Positions 1-5,608 of a stretch of DNA of 8,397 nt are shown piece after piece. Where the stretch lies: assembly GCA_043746555.1 (NCBI GenBank), contig JAYTQU010000321.1:1-8397 (forward strand), written 5' to 3'. The notes under the pieces are model-generated. The model worked only from the letters and a program-made list of their open reading frames with translations. It was not told where the DNA came from and made no database searches. Position 1 is the stretch's first letter. Each line of letters begins with the position of its first letter. Made by a program: the position numbers and the translations under genes. Origin of the DNA: CAZQYC01 sp043746555 (GTDB lineage Bacteria; Pseudomonadota; Gammaproteobacteria; Steroidobacterales; Steroidobacteraceae).

Positions 1-1
1 C

Positions 2-967
2 TTCCATTTCAACGGACACAAATTGCTCAAGGCAAATCCCGCGTGTGCCGAGGCACTAGCGAAGTATCGAATCAACCCCGGCAACGTCGGCCGTGGCAGC
101 AAGCGAGATCCGCAGTTCGCGGAGATGATTGAAGTCGCGTGCGCCAACAACAAGCCGGTACGCATCGGCGTGAACTGGGGCAGTCTCGATCAAGATTTGC
201 TGACTCGCCTGATGGATGAGAATTCCAAAATGACCGCGCCCCTCGACGCCAACGATGTGATGCGCGAAGCGTTAATTGTTTCCGCACTCGAAAGCGCCAG
301 TCGTGCGGAGGAACTTGGGTTAGCACACGACCGCATCGTCATCTCGTGCAAAGTCAGCGGCGTGCAAGACTTGATTGCGGTGTATCGCAATCTCGCCAAA
401 CGCTGCGCTTATCCGTTGCACTTGGGGCTCACAGAAGCGGGAATGGGATCGAAAGGTATTGTCGCCTCGACCGCGGGCATGGCCGTGCTGCTTCAAGAAG
501 GCATCGGCGACACCATTCGCGTCTCGCTCACACCGGAGCCGAATGGCGATCGCACTAATGAAGTCATCGTCGCGCAAGAAATGTTGCAAACGATGGGATT
601 GCGTTCGTTCATGCCGATGGTCGTTGCCTGTCCCGGCTGCGGCCGCACAACGTCCACGTACTTCCAAGAGTTGGCGCAAAAGATTCAAGGTCACCTTCGT
701 CACCAAATGCCCGAGTGGCGCAAACAGTTTGTCGGCGTAGAAGATATGAGTGTCGCGGTGATGGGTTGCGTGGTGAACGGACCCGGAGAAAGCAAACATG
801 CGAACATCGGCATCAGCTTACCCGGCACGGGTGAGCGGCCGATTGCGCCTGTCTACATCGACGGTGAAAAAGGCCCGACACTCAAAGGCGAGCGCATCGC
901 CGAAGAGTTTCAATCGTTGGTCGATGACTACGTTTCAAAAACTTATCCGCGGAGGACTGCATCATGA
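2..967 (+). CDS. ispG: IspG (GcpE), 4-hydroxy-3-methylbut-2-enyl diphosphate synthase, 5'-truncated by window edge
   Basis: IspG is an iron-sulfur enzyme of the non-mevalonate (MEP) isoprenoid pathway. It reductively opens 2-C-methyl-D-erythritol 2,4-cyclodiphosphate to HMBPP in the cytoplasm. The reading frame is open to the left edge and begins mid-protein (FHFNGHKLL), so the N-terminal part of the TIM barrel lies outside the window. Visible family motifs are RINPGNVG, PVRIGVNWGSL, PLHLGLTEAG and EGIGDTIRVSL. The three cluster-binding cysteines are present: two in ACPGCGR (codons 629-631 and 638-640) and one in MGCVVNGPGE (codon 767-769). The stretch between the barrel and the cluster domain, and the ending with NIGISLPGTGE, match the longer beta/gammaproteobacterial form rather than the shorter E. 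coli form. The stop codon overlaps the next start (ATGA). The upstream TTG at 23 is an internal leucine codon, not a start. Confidence 0.97.
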   Translation, partial: FHFNGHKLLKANPACAEALAKYRINPGNVGRGSKRDPQFAEMIEVACANNKPVRIGVNWGSLDQDLLTRLMDENSKMTAPLDANDVMREALIVSALESASRAEELGLAHDRIVISCKVSGVQDLIAVYRNLAKRCAYPLHLGLTEAGMGSKGIVASTAGMAVLLQEGIGDTIRVSLTPEPNGDRTNEVIVAQEMLQTMGLRSFMPMVVACPGCGRTTSTYFQELAQKIQGHLRHQMPEWRKQFVGVEDMSVAVMGCVVNGPGESKHANIGISLPGTGERPIAPVYIDGEKGPTLKGERIAEEFQSLVDDYVSKTYPRRTAS

Positions 968-1323
968 ATGCCACCACAAACATCGTATGCGAACTTAAAG
1001 GGCAACGCTGCAAACCCTGCGAAGGCGGCGTCCAACCGCATTCACTGACGACTAGCAAGGAGATGATGAAGCAACTCAACACTGCGTGGATACTGAGCAA
1101 ACATGGCAAGCAGATTTGCCGCGAATACAAATTCAAGGATTTCTATCGAACGATGAGCTTCGTCAATGCAGTGGCACACATCGCCAACATTGAAGATCAT
1201 CATCCCGATCTTGAAATTGGTTACGGTAATTGCTCAATTACCTATTCGACACATGCAATCGACGGCTTGTCGGATAACGATTTCATTTGCGCCGCGAAGA
1301 TCGACATACTGCAGATCGAATAG
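964..1323 (+). CDS. phhB: Pterin-4a-carbinolamine dehydratase (PhhB/PCD family)
   Basis: This 119-residue protein belongs to the family that dehydrates 4a-hydroxytetrahydropterin, recycling the pterin cofactor of aromatic amino acid hydroxylases. The active-site pattern is complete: His79-His80 in EDHHP, His97 in the TYSTHAI segment and Asp106 in SDND, with the same spacing as in the mammalian enzyme (His61, His62, His79, Asp88). The N-terminus carries CKPCEGG (Cys16, Cys19), an extension common in bacterial and plant members of the family. A GGAGG ribosome binding site at 951-955 lies 8 nt before the ATG, and the start overlaps the ispG stop by 4 nt, so translation is probably coupled to ispG. 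No phenylalanine hydroxylase gene is in the window, so the physiological partner is unknown. Function in pterin recycling is inferred from the family. Confidence 0.93.
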   Translation: MNATTNIVCELKGQRCKPCEGGVQPHSLTTSKEMMKQLNTAWILSKHGKQICREYKFKDFYRTMSFVNAVAHIANIEDHHPDLEIGYGNCSITYSTHAIDGLSDNDFICAAKIDILQIE

Positions 1324-1330
1324 GATTTCT

Positions 1331-1618
1331 GTGGCAAACCTTTACGCCGACGAACCCGAACAGGAGCCCGTTGTCGTTCCTTATCTTGAGTTATCGCCAG
1401 ATACGTTGCGCAGTGTGATCGAATCGTTCGTGCTGCGCGAAGGCACCGAGTACGGCGTTACCGACTTCTCACTCGAACAGAAAGTCGCGCATGTGATGCG
1501 TCAACTGGAGCGCGGCGAAGCAAGAATCATGTTCGATCCAAACAGCGAATCTGTTACGATTTCCGTCAGCCCTTCGGCGGCTTCTGCCGATCGTCCAGTC
1601 CCAGCGATCGACCAATAA
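1331..1618 (+). CDS. yheU: YheU family protein (UPF0270)
   Basis: A 95-residue protein of unknown function. The core, LSPDTLRSVIESFVLREGTE followed by YG and a LEQKVAHVMRQLERGEA segment, is closely similar to E. coli YheU, a small family of about 70-75 residues. I chose the GTG at 1331 because AGGA at 1322-1325 sits 5 nt upstream and the gap to the preceding stop is only 7 nt; an upstream ATG in the same frame would bury about 55 codons inside the dehydratase gene. With this start the protein has about 15 extra N-terminal residues and a short C-terminal tail (SPSAASADRPVPAIDQ) absent from E. coli YheU. That tail is encoded opposite the end of the convergent acyl-CoA dehydrogenase gene (53-bp overlap). 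It is probably co-transcribed with ispG and phhB. No biochemical role can be assigned. Confidence 0.88.
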   Translation: MANLYADEPEQEPVVVPYLELSPDTLRSVIESFVLREGTEYGVTDFSLEQKVAHVMRQLERGEARIMFDPNSESVTISVSPSAASADRPVPAIDQ

Positions 1619-2732
1619 TCTCTTTCATGATTTCATTGCTGCCGGCAAAGATGCGCGAGATGCGTGCATTGGCAAACATTCGCGAGATCGGATACTCATC
1701 CATGTAACCGGCGCCGCCGTGCAATTGGAGGCACTCGTCCATTACACGGCCTTCGAGATCGGTGGTCAGCAGTTTTGCTTCCGCCGCGGTCGGCACGTCC
1801 AACTTGCCGTCGTTGTGCAGCAGCACGAGTTGATCGACAAAGCATTGCAGTGCATCGATCTGCGCACGCATCTCGGCCATCTTGAAGCGCGAGTTTTGAT
1901 AAAGCCCAATCGGCTTACCGAAAGCTTTGCGGTCCTTGATGTATTCAAGCGTGACATCGAATGCCTTCTGCGCGTGGCAAATTGCGCCTGCCGCCGACAT
2001 CAGACGTTCTTCCGCAAGAAAGTGCGTGAGATAGCGAAAGCCCTTTAGGGGATCGCCGAGCACGTTGTTCTTTGGCACCTTGACGTTGTTGAAAAACAGT
2101 TCCGATGTGTCTTGCGCCTTAAGGCCGAGCTTCGCGAGATTACGGCCGCGCTCGAATCCTTCCATGCCGCGCTCGACCAAGAACAATCCCAATCCATGCG
2201 ACACATTCGGATCCGTCTTCGCGGCAACAATGAACAAATCGCCGATCTGTCCGTTTGAGATATACGTCTTCGAACCGTTGAGCAGCCAGTAATCGCCTTT
2301 GTCTTCCGCGCGCGTTCTCATGCCCGCGAGGTCGCTGCCGGTTCCCGGTTCCGTCATCGCGATGCCGAGAATCGTTTCGCCCTTGATGCACTTCGGCAGA
2401 ATGCGCATTTTTTGTTCTTCATTGCCGAGATGTCCGATGTACGGCCCGACCAGACGCGAATGCAGCGACATGAAAAATCCGCCTTCGCCGTGCAATCCGT
2501 TTTCTTCGATTAAGATTTGTTCGAAACGAAAGTCTTTGATATTGGCCCCGCCGTATTTTTCGTCGGCCCAAATCATCAAGTAACCTTGTTCACCAGCCTT
2601 CTCAAATGCCTCGCGATCGACGAACCCTTGTTTGCGCCAGCGTTCGCCATGCGGACCGATTTCTGATTGGAAAAAGCGCCGCGCTGTTTCGCGGAATTGA
2701 TCGTGTTCGGGTTCGAAGATAGTGCGTTGCAT
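1566..2732 (-). CDS. Acyl-CoA dehydrogenase, long-chain (LCAD) type
   Basis: A 388-residue flavoprotein of normal family length that introduces the trans-2,3 double bond into an acyl-CoA and passes electrons to electron-transfer flavoprotein. The first family signature is at about residues 125-137 (AMTEPGTGSDLAG) and the second at 336-355 (QLHGGAGYMDEYPISRMFAN). The segment RIFAGSNEIMKE (360-371) lacks the Glu found there in medium-chain enzymes. Instead a Glu in AEERLMSA (Glu242) occupies the catalytic-base position used by human LCAD and isovaleryl-CoA dehydrogenase. Overall similarity is to LCAD, including MGLKAQDT-like and FGKPIG segments. It is the last gene of the leftward thiolase-SDR-dehydrogenase run, 93 bp after the SDR gene. 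No Shine-Dalgarno sequence is visible before its ATG. Its 3' end overlaps yheU tail to tail. The substrate cannot be read from sequence. Confidence 0.95.
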   Translation of the reverse strand: MQRTIFEPEHDQFRETARRFFQSEIGPHGERWRKQGFVDREAFEKAGEQGYLMIWADEKYGGANIKDFRFEQILIEENGLHGEGGFFMSLHSRLVGPYIGHLGNEEQKMRILPKCIKGETILGIAMTEPGTGSDLAGMRTRAEDKGDYWLLNGSKTYISNGQIGDLFIVAAKTDPNVSHGLGLFLVERGMEGFERGRNLAKLGLKAQDTSELFFNNVKVPKNNVLGDPLKGFRYLTHFLAEERLMSAAGAICHAQKAFDVTLEYIKDRKAFGKPIGLYQNSRFKMAEMRAQIDALQCFVDQLVLLHNDGKLDVPTAAEAKLLTTDLEGRVMDECLQLHGGAGYMDEYPISRMFANARISRIFAGSNEIMKEIIGRSLGLDDRQKPPKG

Positions 2733-2743
2733 ACGTATTGGAA

Positions 2744-2823
2744 TTGATTAGGTGTTAGTCATCAGGTGTTAGCCGGAGCGAGAGTCTAGCTGGCGACTAG
2801 CCACTGACGACTAACCACTTCCG
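2744..2823. repeat. Imperfect inverted repeat made of two 14-bp tandem repeats, SDR/acyl-CoA dehydrogenase intergenic
   Basis: The left arm has two AGGTGTTAG units (2750-2758 and 2764-2772), 14 bp apart. The right arm has CGACTAGCCACTGA (2794-2807) followed directly by CGACTAACCACTTC (2808-2821), again a 14-bp period. The arms are roughly reverse complements: GTTAGTCATCA (2754-2764) pairs with TGACGACTAAC (2805-2815) at 10 of 11 positions, and the remaining A/C mismatch becomes a G-U pair in a minus-strand transcript. It would form a long-looped stem between the SDR and acyl-CoA dehydrogenase genes in a shared mRNA. No U-tract follows, so it is not an obvious terminator. It resembles dispersed REP-like intergenic palindromes, but copy number elsewhere is unknown. 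Confidence 0.6.
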
Positions 2824-2825
2824 CC

Positions 2826-3611
2826 TTAGCGCGGTGGCATTCTGATTGCGCCATCGAGTCGCACACATTCGCCGTTGAAGTAGCCGTTACGAAGCATTTC
2901 AAGCGCGAGCGATGCAAACTCGTCCGGCGTACCGGTTCGTTTTGGAAACGGCACGGATGCATCGAGTGCCGCGCGAACATTGTCGGGAAGATTTTTTAGC
3001 AGCGGTGTATTGAAGATGCCGGGAAGAATCGTGTTCACACGAATGCCTTCGCCCATCAGATCGCGCGCGATCGGCAACGTCATACCGCAAATACCGGCTT
3101 TCGACGCCGAGTACGATGCTTGTCCGATTTGCCCGTCTTGCGCCGCAACCGACGCGGTATTCACAATCGCACCGCGTTCCTTGTCATCGTTTAGCGGCGG
3201 CAATGTCATCATTCCCGCAGCAGACTTGGCGATGCAGCGGAACGTGCCGACGAGATTGATCTGAATGATCATGTTGAACGCATCGAGCGGAAAGTGTTTG
3301 ATCGCGCCGGTGGTCTTGTCGCGGCTTGCAGTTTTGTTCGCATTACCAGTGCCGGCGCAATTGATGAGAATTCTTTCTTGGCCTATGGCCGCTCGTGCTT
3401 TTGCAAATCCGGCGTCCACGTCGGCATCGCTCGTCACGTTCACTTTGCAGAAGACGCCATCGAGCGATTTCGCAACCTCCTCTCCCTTCGCTTCATTCAT
3501 ATCGAAGATGGCGACTTTCACGCCGTGACTTGCAAGCGATCTCGCCGTCGCTTCGCCTAATCCGGACGCGCCGCCGGTAATGACTGCGGAAATGGATGAA
3601 TCGAGTCTCAT
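2826..3611 (-). CDS. Short-chain dehydrogenase, 3-hydroxyacyl-CoA dehydrogenase type 2 (HSD10-like)
   Basis: A 261-residue NAD-dependent classical SDR. The Rossmann glycine motif TGGASGLG is at residues 12-19, Asp37 at the end of strand two indicates NAD(H) preference, NCAG is at 84-87, Asn119 lies in IQINL, and the catalytic Ser154, Tyr167 and Lys171 lie in NTASVAAQDGQIGQASYSAS and the K that follows. The long insert between NCAG and the active-site serine and the ending NGYFNGECVRLDGAIRM are typical of the HSD10/short-chain 3-hydroxyacyl-CoA dehydrogenase group, which oxidises 3-hydroxyacyl-CoA, including branched and steroid-like substrates. AAAGGAG at 3617-3623 (minus strand) lies 5 nt before the ATG. 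The gene starts 15 nt after the thiolase stop, so the two are almost certainly one operon. Role as the third beta-oxidation step is inferred from family and neighbours. Confidence 0.93.
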   Translation of the reverse strand: MRLDSSISAVITGGASGLGEATARSLASHGVKVAIFDMNEAKGEEVAKSLDGVFCKVNVTSDADVDAGFAKARAAIGQERILINCAGTGNANKTASRDKTTGAIKHFPLDAFNMIIQINLVGTFRCIAKSAAGMMTLPPLNDDKERGAIVNTASVAAQDGQIGQASYSASKAGICGMTLPIARDLMGEGIRVNTILPGIFNTPLLKNLPDNVRAALDASVPFPKRTGTPDEFASLALEMLRNGYFNGECVRLDGAIRMPPR

Positions 3612-3626
3612 TTTGGCTCCTTTGAT

Positions 3627-4799
3627 TTATAGTCGTTCAACGATTGTGACGTTGGCGAGCCCGCCGCCTTCGCACATTGTCTGCAAACCGTACCGCTTGC
3701 CTTGCCGATGCAACGCATGCACCAGCGTCGTCATTAATTTTGTACCGGATGCGCCAAGCGGATGTCCAAGCGCAATCGCGCCGCCATTCACATTTAATTT
3801 AGCCGGATCGGCGCCGGTTTTCCTGAACCACGCAACCGGCACGGACGCAAACGCTTCGTTGACCTCGTAGAGATCGATATCGTCGAGTTTCATTCCGGTT
3901 CGCTTGAGCGCACGCTCCGTCGCCGGAATCGGGCCTTCGAGCATGATGACCGGATCGTGACCGACAACCGTCATATGATGGATACGCGCGAGTGGTTTTA
4001 CGCCGAGTGATTTGAGTCCCCGTTCGCTAACGACCATCACGCCCGATGCACCGTCGCTAATTTGACTCGACGTGGCCGCAGTAATGCGCCCGCCCTCAAC
4101 CAGCAATTTGACGCCACGCATCGCTTCGAGATTCGCATCGAAGCGAATGCCTTCGTCCACTGTATGCATCGACGTTGAACCGTCTGCCGCTGTTACTTCG
4201 ATGGGCACGATCTCTTTGTCGAAGTAACCCGCCTTGGTTGCAGCGATTGCGCGTTGATGACTGTTGAAGGCGAATTCGTCCAGCTCGTCCTTCGTCAGAT
4301 CGTATTTTCTCGCCAACATTTCCGCACCGGTAAATTGGCTGAATTGAATATCGGGATAGCGCGCCTGCATCGCCACACTCATCGAAGTCCCAAAGCCATT
4401 CTTGGCCGGTAATTGCGAAGCCAACCCCATCGGCACGCGACTCATGCTTTCGACGCCCGCGGCGATGACCACATCCATCGATCCCGACATCACCGCTTGC
4501 GCCGCGAAGTGCAGAGCCTGTTGCGATGAACCACATTGTCGATCCACCGACGTCGCGGGAACGCTTTCCGGAAACTTTGCGGACAACACGGAATTGCGCG
4601 CGATGTTGTGCGATTGCTCGCCCACTTGGCTAACGCAACCCATGATCACGTCTTCGACCATGGCGGGATCGGCTTTGACTCGATCGATTAAAGCGTTCAA
4701 TATTTGACCCGCAAGATCCGCCGGATGCCAACCCGACAACTTACCGGCCTTGCGGCCACCGGCAGTGCGCGCTGCCGCAACGATATAGGCTTCGCTCAT
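3627..4799 (-). CDS. Thiolase (acetyl-CoA C-acyltransferase, FadA-like)
   Basis: A 390-residue thiolase, the usual family length, which cleaves 3-ketoacyl-CoA with CoA (or the reverse). The nucleophilic Cys89 is in DRQCGSSQQA, the NEAFA motif is at 314-318, His346 is in NGGAIALGHPLGASG and the second active-site Cys376 is in MCEGGGLANVTI. The CEGGG ending, rather than the CIGGGQG of biosynthetic thiolases, points to the degradative FadA group, including actinobacterial FadA5/FadA6-like enzymes of sterol catabolism; this is a family resemblance, not proof of substrate. It is the first gene of the leftward operon and starts 106 bp from the divergent TetR gene. A promoter-like sequence overlapping a palindrome lies upstream. 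No clear ribosome binding site precedes its ATG. Confidence 0.95.
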   Translation of the reverse strand: MSEAYIVAAARTAGGRKAGKLSGWHPADLAGQILNALIDRVKADPAMVEDVIMGCVSQVGEQSHNIARNSVLSAKFPESVPATSVDRQCGSSQQALHFAAQAVMSGSMDVVIAAGVESMSRVPMGLASQLPAKNGFGTSMSVAMQARYPDIQFSQFTGAEMLARKYDLTKDELDEFAFNSHQRAIAATKAGYFDKEIVPIEVTAADGSTSMHTVDEGIRFDANLEAMRGVKLLVEGGRITAATSSQISDGASGVMVVSERGLKSLGVKPLARIHHMTVVGHDPVIMLEGPIPATERALKRTGMKLDDIDLYEVNEAFASVPVAWFRKTGADPAKLNVNGGAIALGHPLGASGTKLMTTLVHALHRQGKRYGLQTMCEGGGLANVTIVERL

Positions 4800-4817
4800 G
4801 GAGGTTTCTCGTGCTTG

Positions 4818-4845
4818 CTATTGAAGGAGACAATAGACACTATTG
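4818..4845. promoter_or_regulatory. Candidate TetR operator: alternating CTATTG / CAATAG / CTATTG half-sites
   Basis: CTATTG (4818-4823), CAATAG (4831-4836) and CTATTG (4840-4845) form two overlapping perfect 6-bp inverted repeats sharing the middle half-site, with spacers of 7 and 3 bp. The 15-bp palindrome CAATAGACACTATTG lies midway in the divergent intergenic region and covers the likely thiolase -10 box. TetR proteins bind such palindromes as dimers next to their own genes, so it is the best operator candidate here. Binding itself is inferred. Confidence 0.55.
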
Positions 4846-4860
4846 CGAGGAATTAATCAA
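4832..4860 (-). promoter_or_regulatory. Candidate sigma-70 promoter of the thiolase-SDR-dehydrogenase operon
   Basis: On the minus strand TTGATT (4860-4855) is followed after a 17-nt spacer by TCTATT (4837-4832), each matching the consensus at four of six positions. Transcription would begin near 4825, giving a leader of about 25 nt to the thiolase ATG. The -10 box lies inside the CAATAG-ACA-CTATTG palindrome, as expected for a repressed promoter. The promoter is predicted by eye only. Confidence 0.4.
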
Positions 4861-4869
4861 TCGGTTAAT
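4852..4869. promoter_or_regulatory. Second AT-rich palindrome in the divergent region
   Basis: ATTAATCAATCGGTTAAT is an imperfect 18-bp palindrome with 7 of 9 base pairs matching (arms ATTAA/TTAAT). It is a second possible binding site for the TetR regulator, or simply AT-rich promoter DNA; it overlaps the -35 region proposed for the thiolase promoter. Its half-sites do not resemble CTATTG, which counts against one protein using both. Confidence 0.3.
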
Positions 4870-4905
4870 AAGGGCGCCTAATAAAGAGTCGATGAGGTAT
4901 TTAGG

Positions 4906-5604
4906 TTGCGCAAGAAGGCTGACAGCGTTCCCGCGAGGCGATTCAAACTTAGCAAGCAGCGTTCGCGCCGCGCCGGGCGGCCCGCCGCCGCCGATCGCAA
5001 CTCGCGCGATCCGTTGCTCGATGCGGCCAGCCACTTATTGAACGAGCGCAACAGCATCGATGTTTCGCTCAGCGAGCTGGCGAAATATTCCGGTCTGAAT
5101 TCCGCGCTCGTGAAGTATTACTTCGGCAACAAGGAAGGCCTAATGCTGGCGCTGCTGAAGCGCGACGCCGCCAACGCGGTGCACGAACTTGAGCATTTGC
5201 TGGCCGCAACCATTTCTCCGGAAGAAAAGATCCGACGTCATATTGCCGGAGTCATTGTGACCTTTCATCGCTCTCCATACCTCAATCGATTACTACACGC
5301 CATGTTGGACGACCGCGCATCCAACACCGATAGCGCCAAACAGATCGCCGAGTTTTTCGTCAAGCCCTTTGTCAAACTGCAACGTAAACTTCTCGATCAA
5401 GGCGTCAAGGCGGGTACGTTTCGCAAAGTCGATCCGATGTTTTTCTACGTGAGCGTATTAGGCGCGTGCGATCTGCTGTTTAACGCGCGGTTTACACTGC
5501 GCGCGGTATTTCATACGCCGCGCATCACGGACTCGTTGCGTGCGCGATATGTCGATCATGTTACGCATCTTGTGTTGCACGGAATTGCAATCAAGTCAAA
5601 GTAA
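4906..5604 (+). CDS. TetR-family transcriptional regulator
   Basis: A 232-residue protein. The DNA-binding TetR_N domain is at about residues 36-82: PLLDAASHLLNERNSIDVSL leads into the helix-turn-helix ELAKYSGLNSALVKYYFGNK and ends with EGLMLALL. The remainder is a helical ligand-binding domain with no diagnostic motif. A basic N-terminal arm (RRFKLSKQRSRRAGRP) precedes the domain and could contact the minor groove. I chose the TTG at 4906 because GAGG (4894-4897) lies 8 nt upstream, an in-frame stop is at 4882-4884, and the next possible start would cut into the first helix. It is divergent from the thiolase operon and 4 nt upstream of the acyl-CoA synthetase, so it probably represses both, with an acyl-CoA or related ligand as inducer. 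The ligand and repressor role are inferred from family and position. Confidence 0.92.
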   Translation: MRKKADSVPARRFKLSKQRSRRAGRPAAADRNSRDPLLDAASHLLNERNSIDVSLSELAKYSGLNSALVKYYFGNKEGLMLALLKRDAANAVHELEHLLAATISPEEKIRRHIAGVIVTFHRSPYLNRLLHAMLDDRASNTDSAKQIAEFFVKPFVKLQRKLLDQGVKAGTFRKVDPMFFYVSVLGACDLLFNARFTLRAVFHTPRITDSLRARYVDHVTHLVLHGIAIKSK

Positions 5605-5608
5605 GCCC

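Noticed and set aside
320..799. Long open frame on the minus strand opposite ispG
   Set aside because: It is fully antisense to a strongly conserved IspG coding region and shows no family motif; it is a codon-bias shadow.
1041..1056. Near-identical CACTGACGACTAGC in phhB and CACTGACGACTAAC at 2802-2815
   Set aside because: A 12-13-base match is expected about once or twice by chance in a window of this size, and the phhB copy is ordinary coding sequence.
1166..1330. Upstream extension of the yheU frame to an ATG at 1166
   Set aside because: It would overlap most of the second half of the dehydratase gene with non-family sequence; GTG 1331 has AGGA correctly spaced.
1574..1590. TCGGC / GCCGA hairpin at the yheU-dehydrogenase junction as a bidirectional terminator
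   Set aside because: Only a 5-bp stem, inside coding sequence of both genes, with no T-run on either side.
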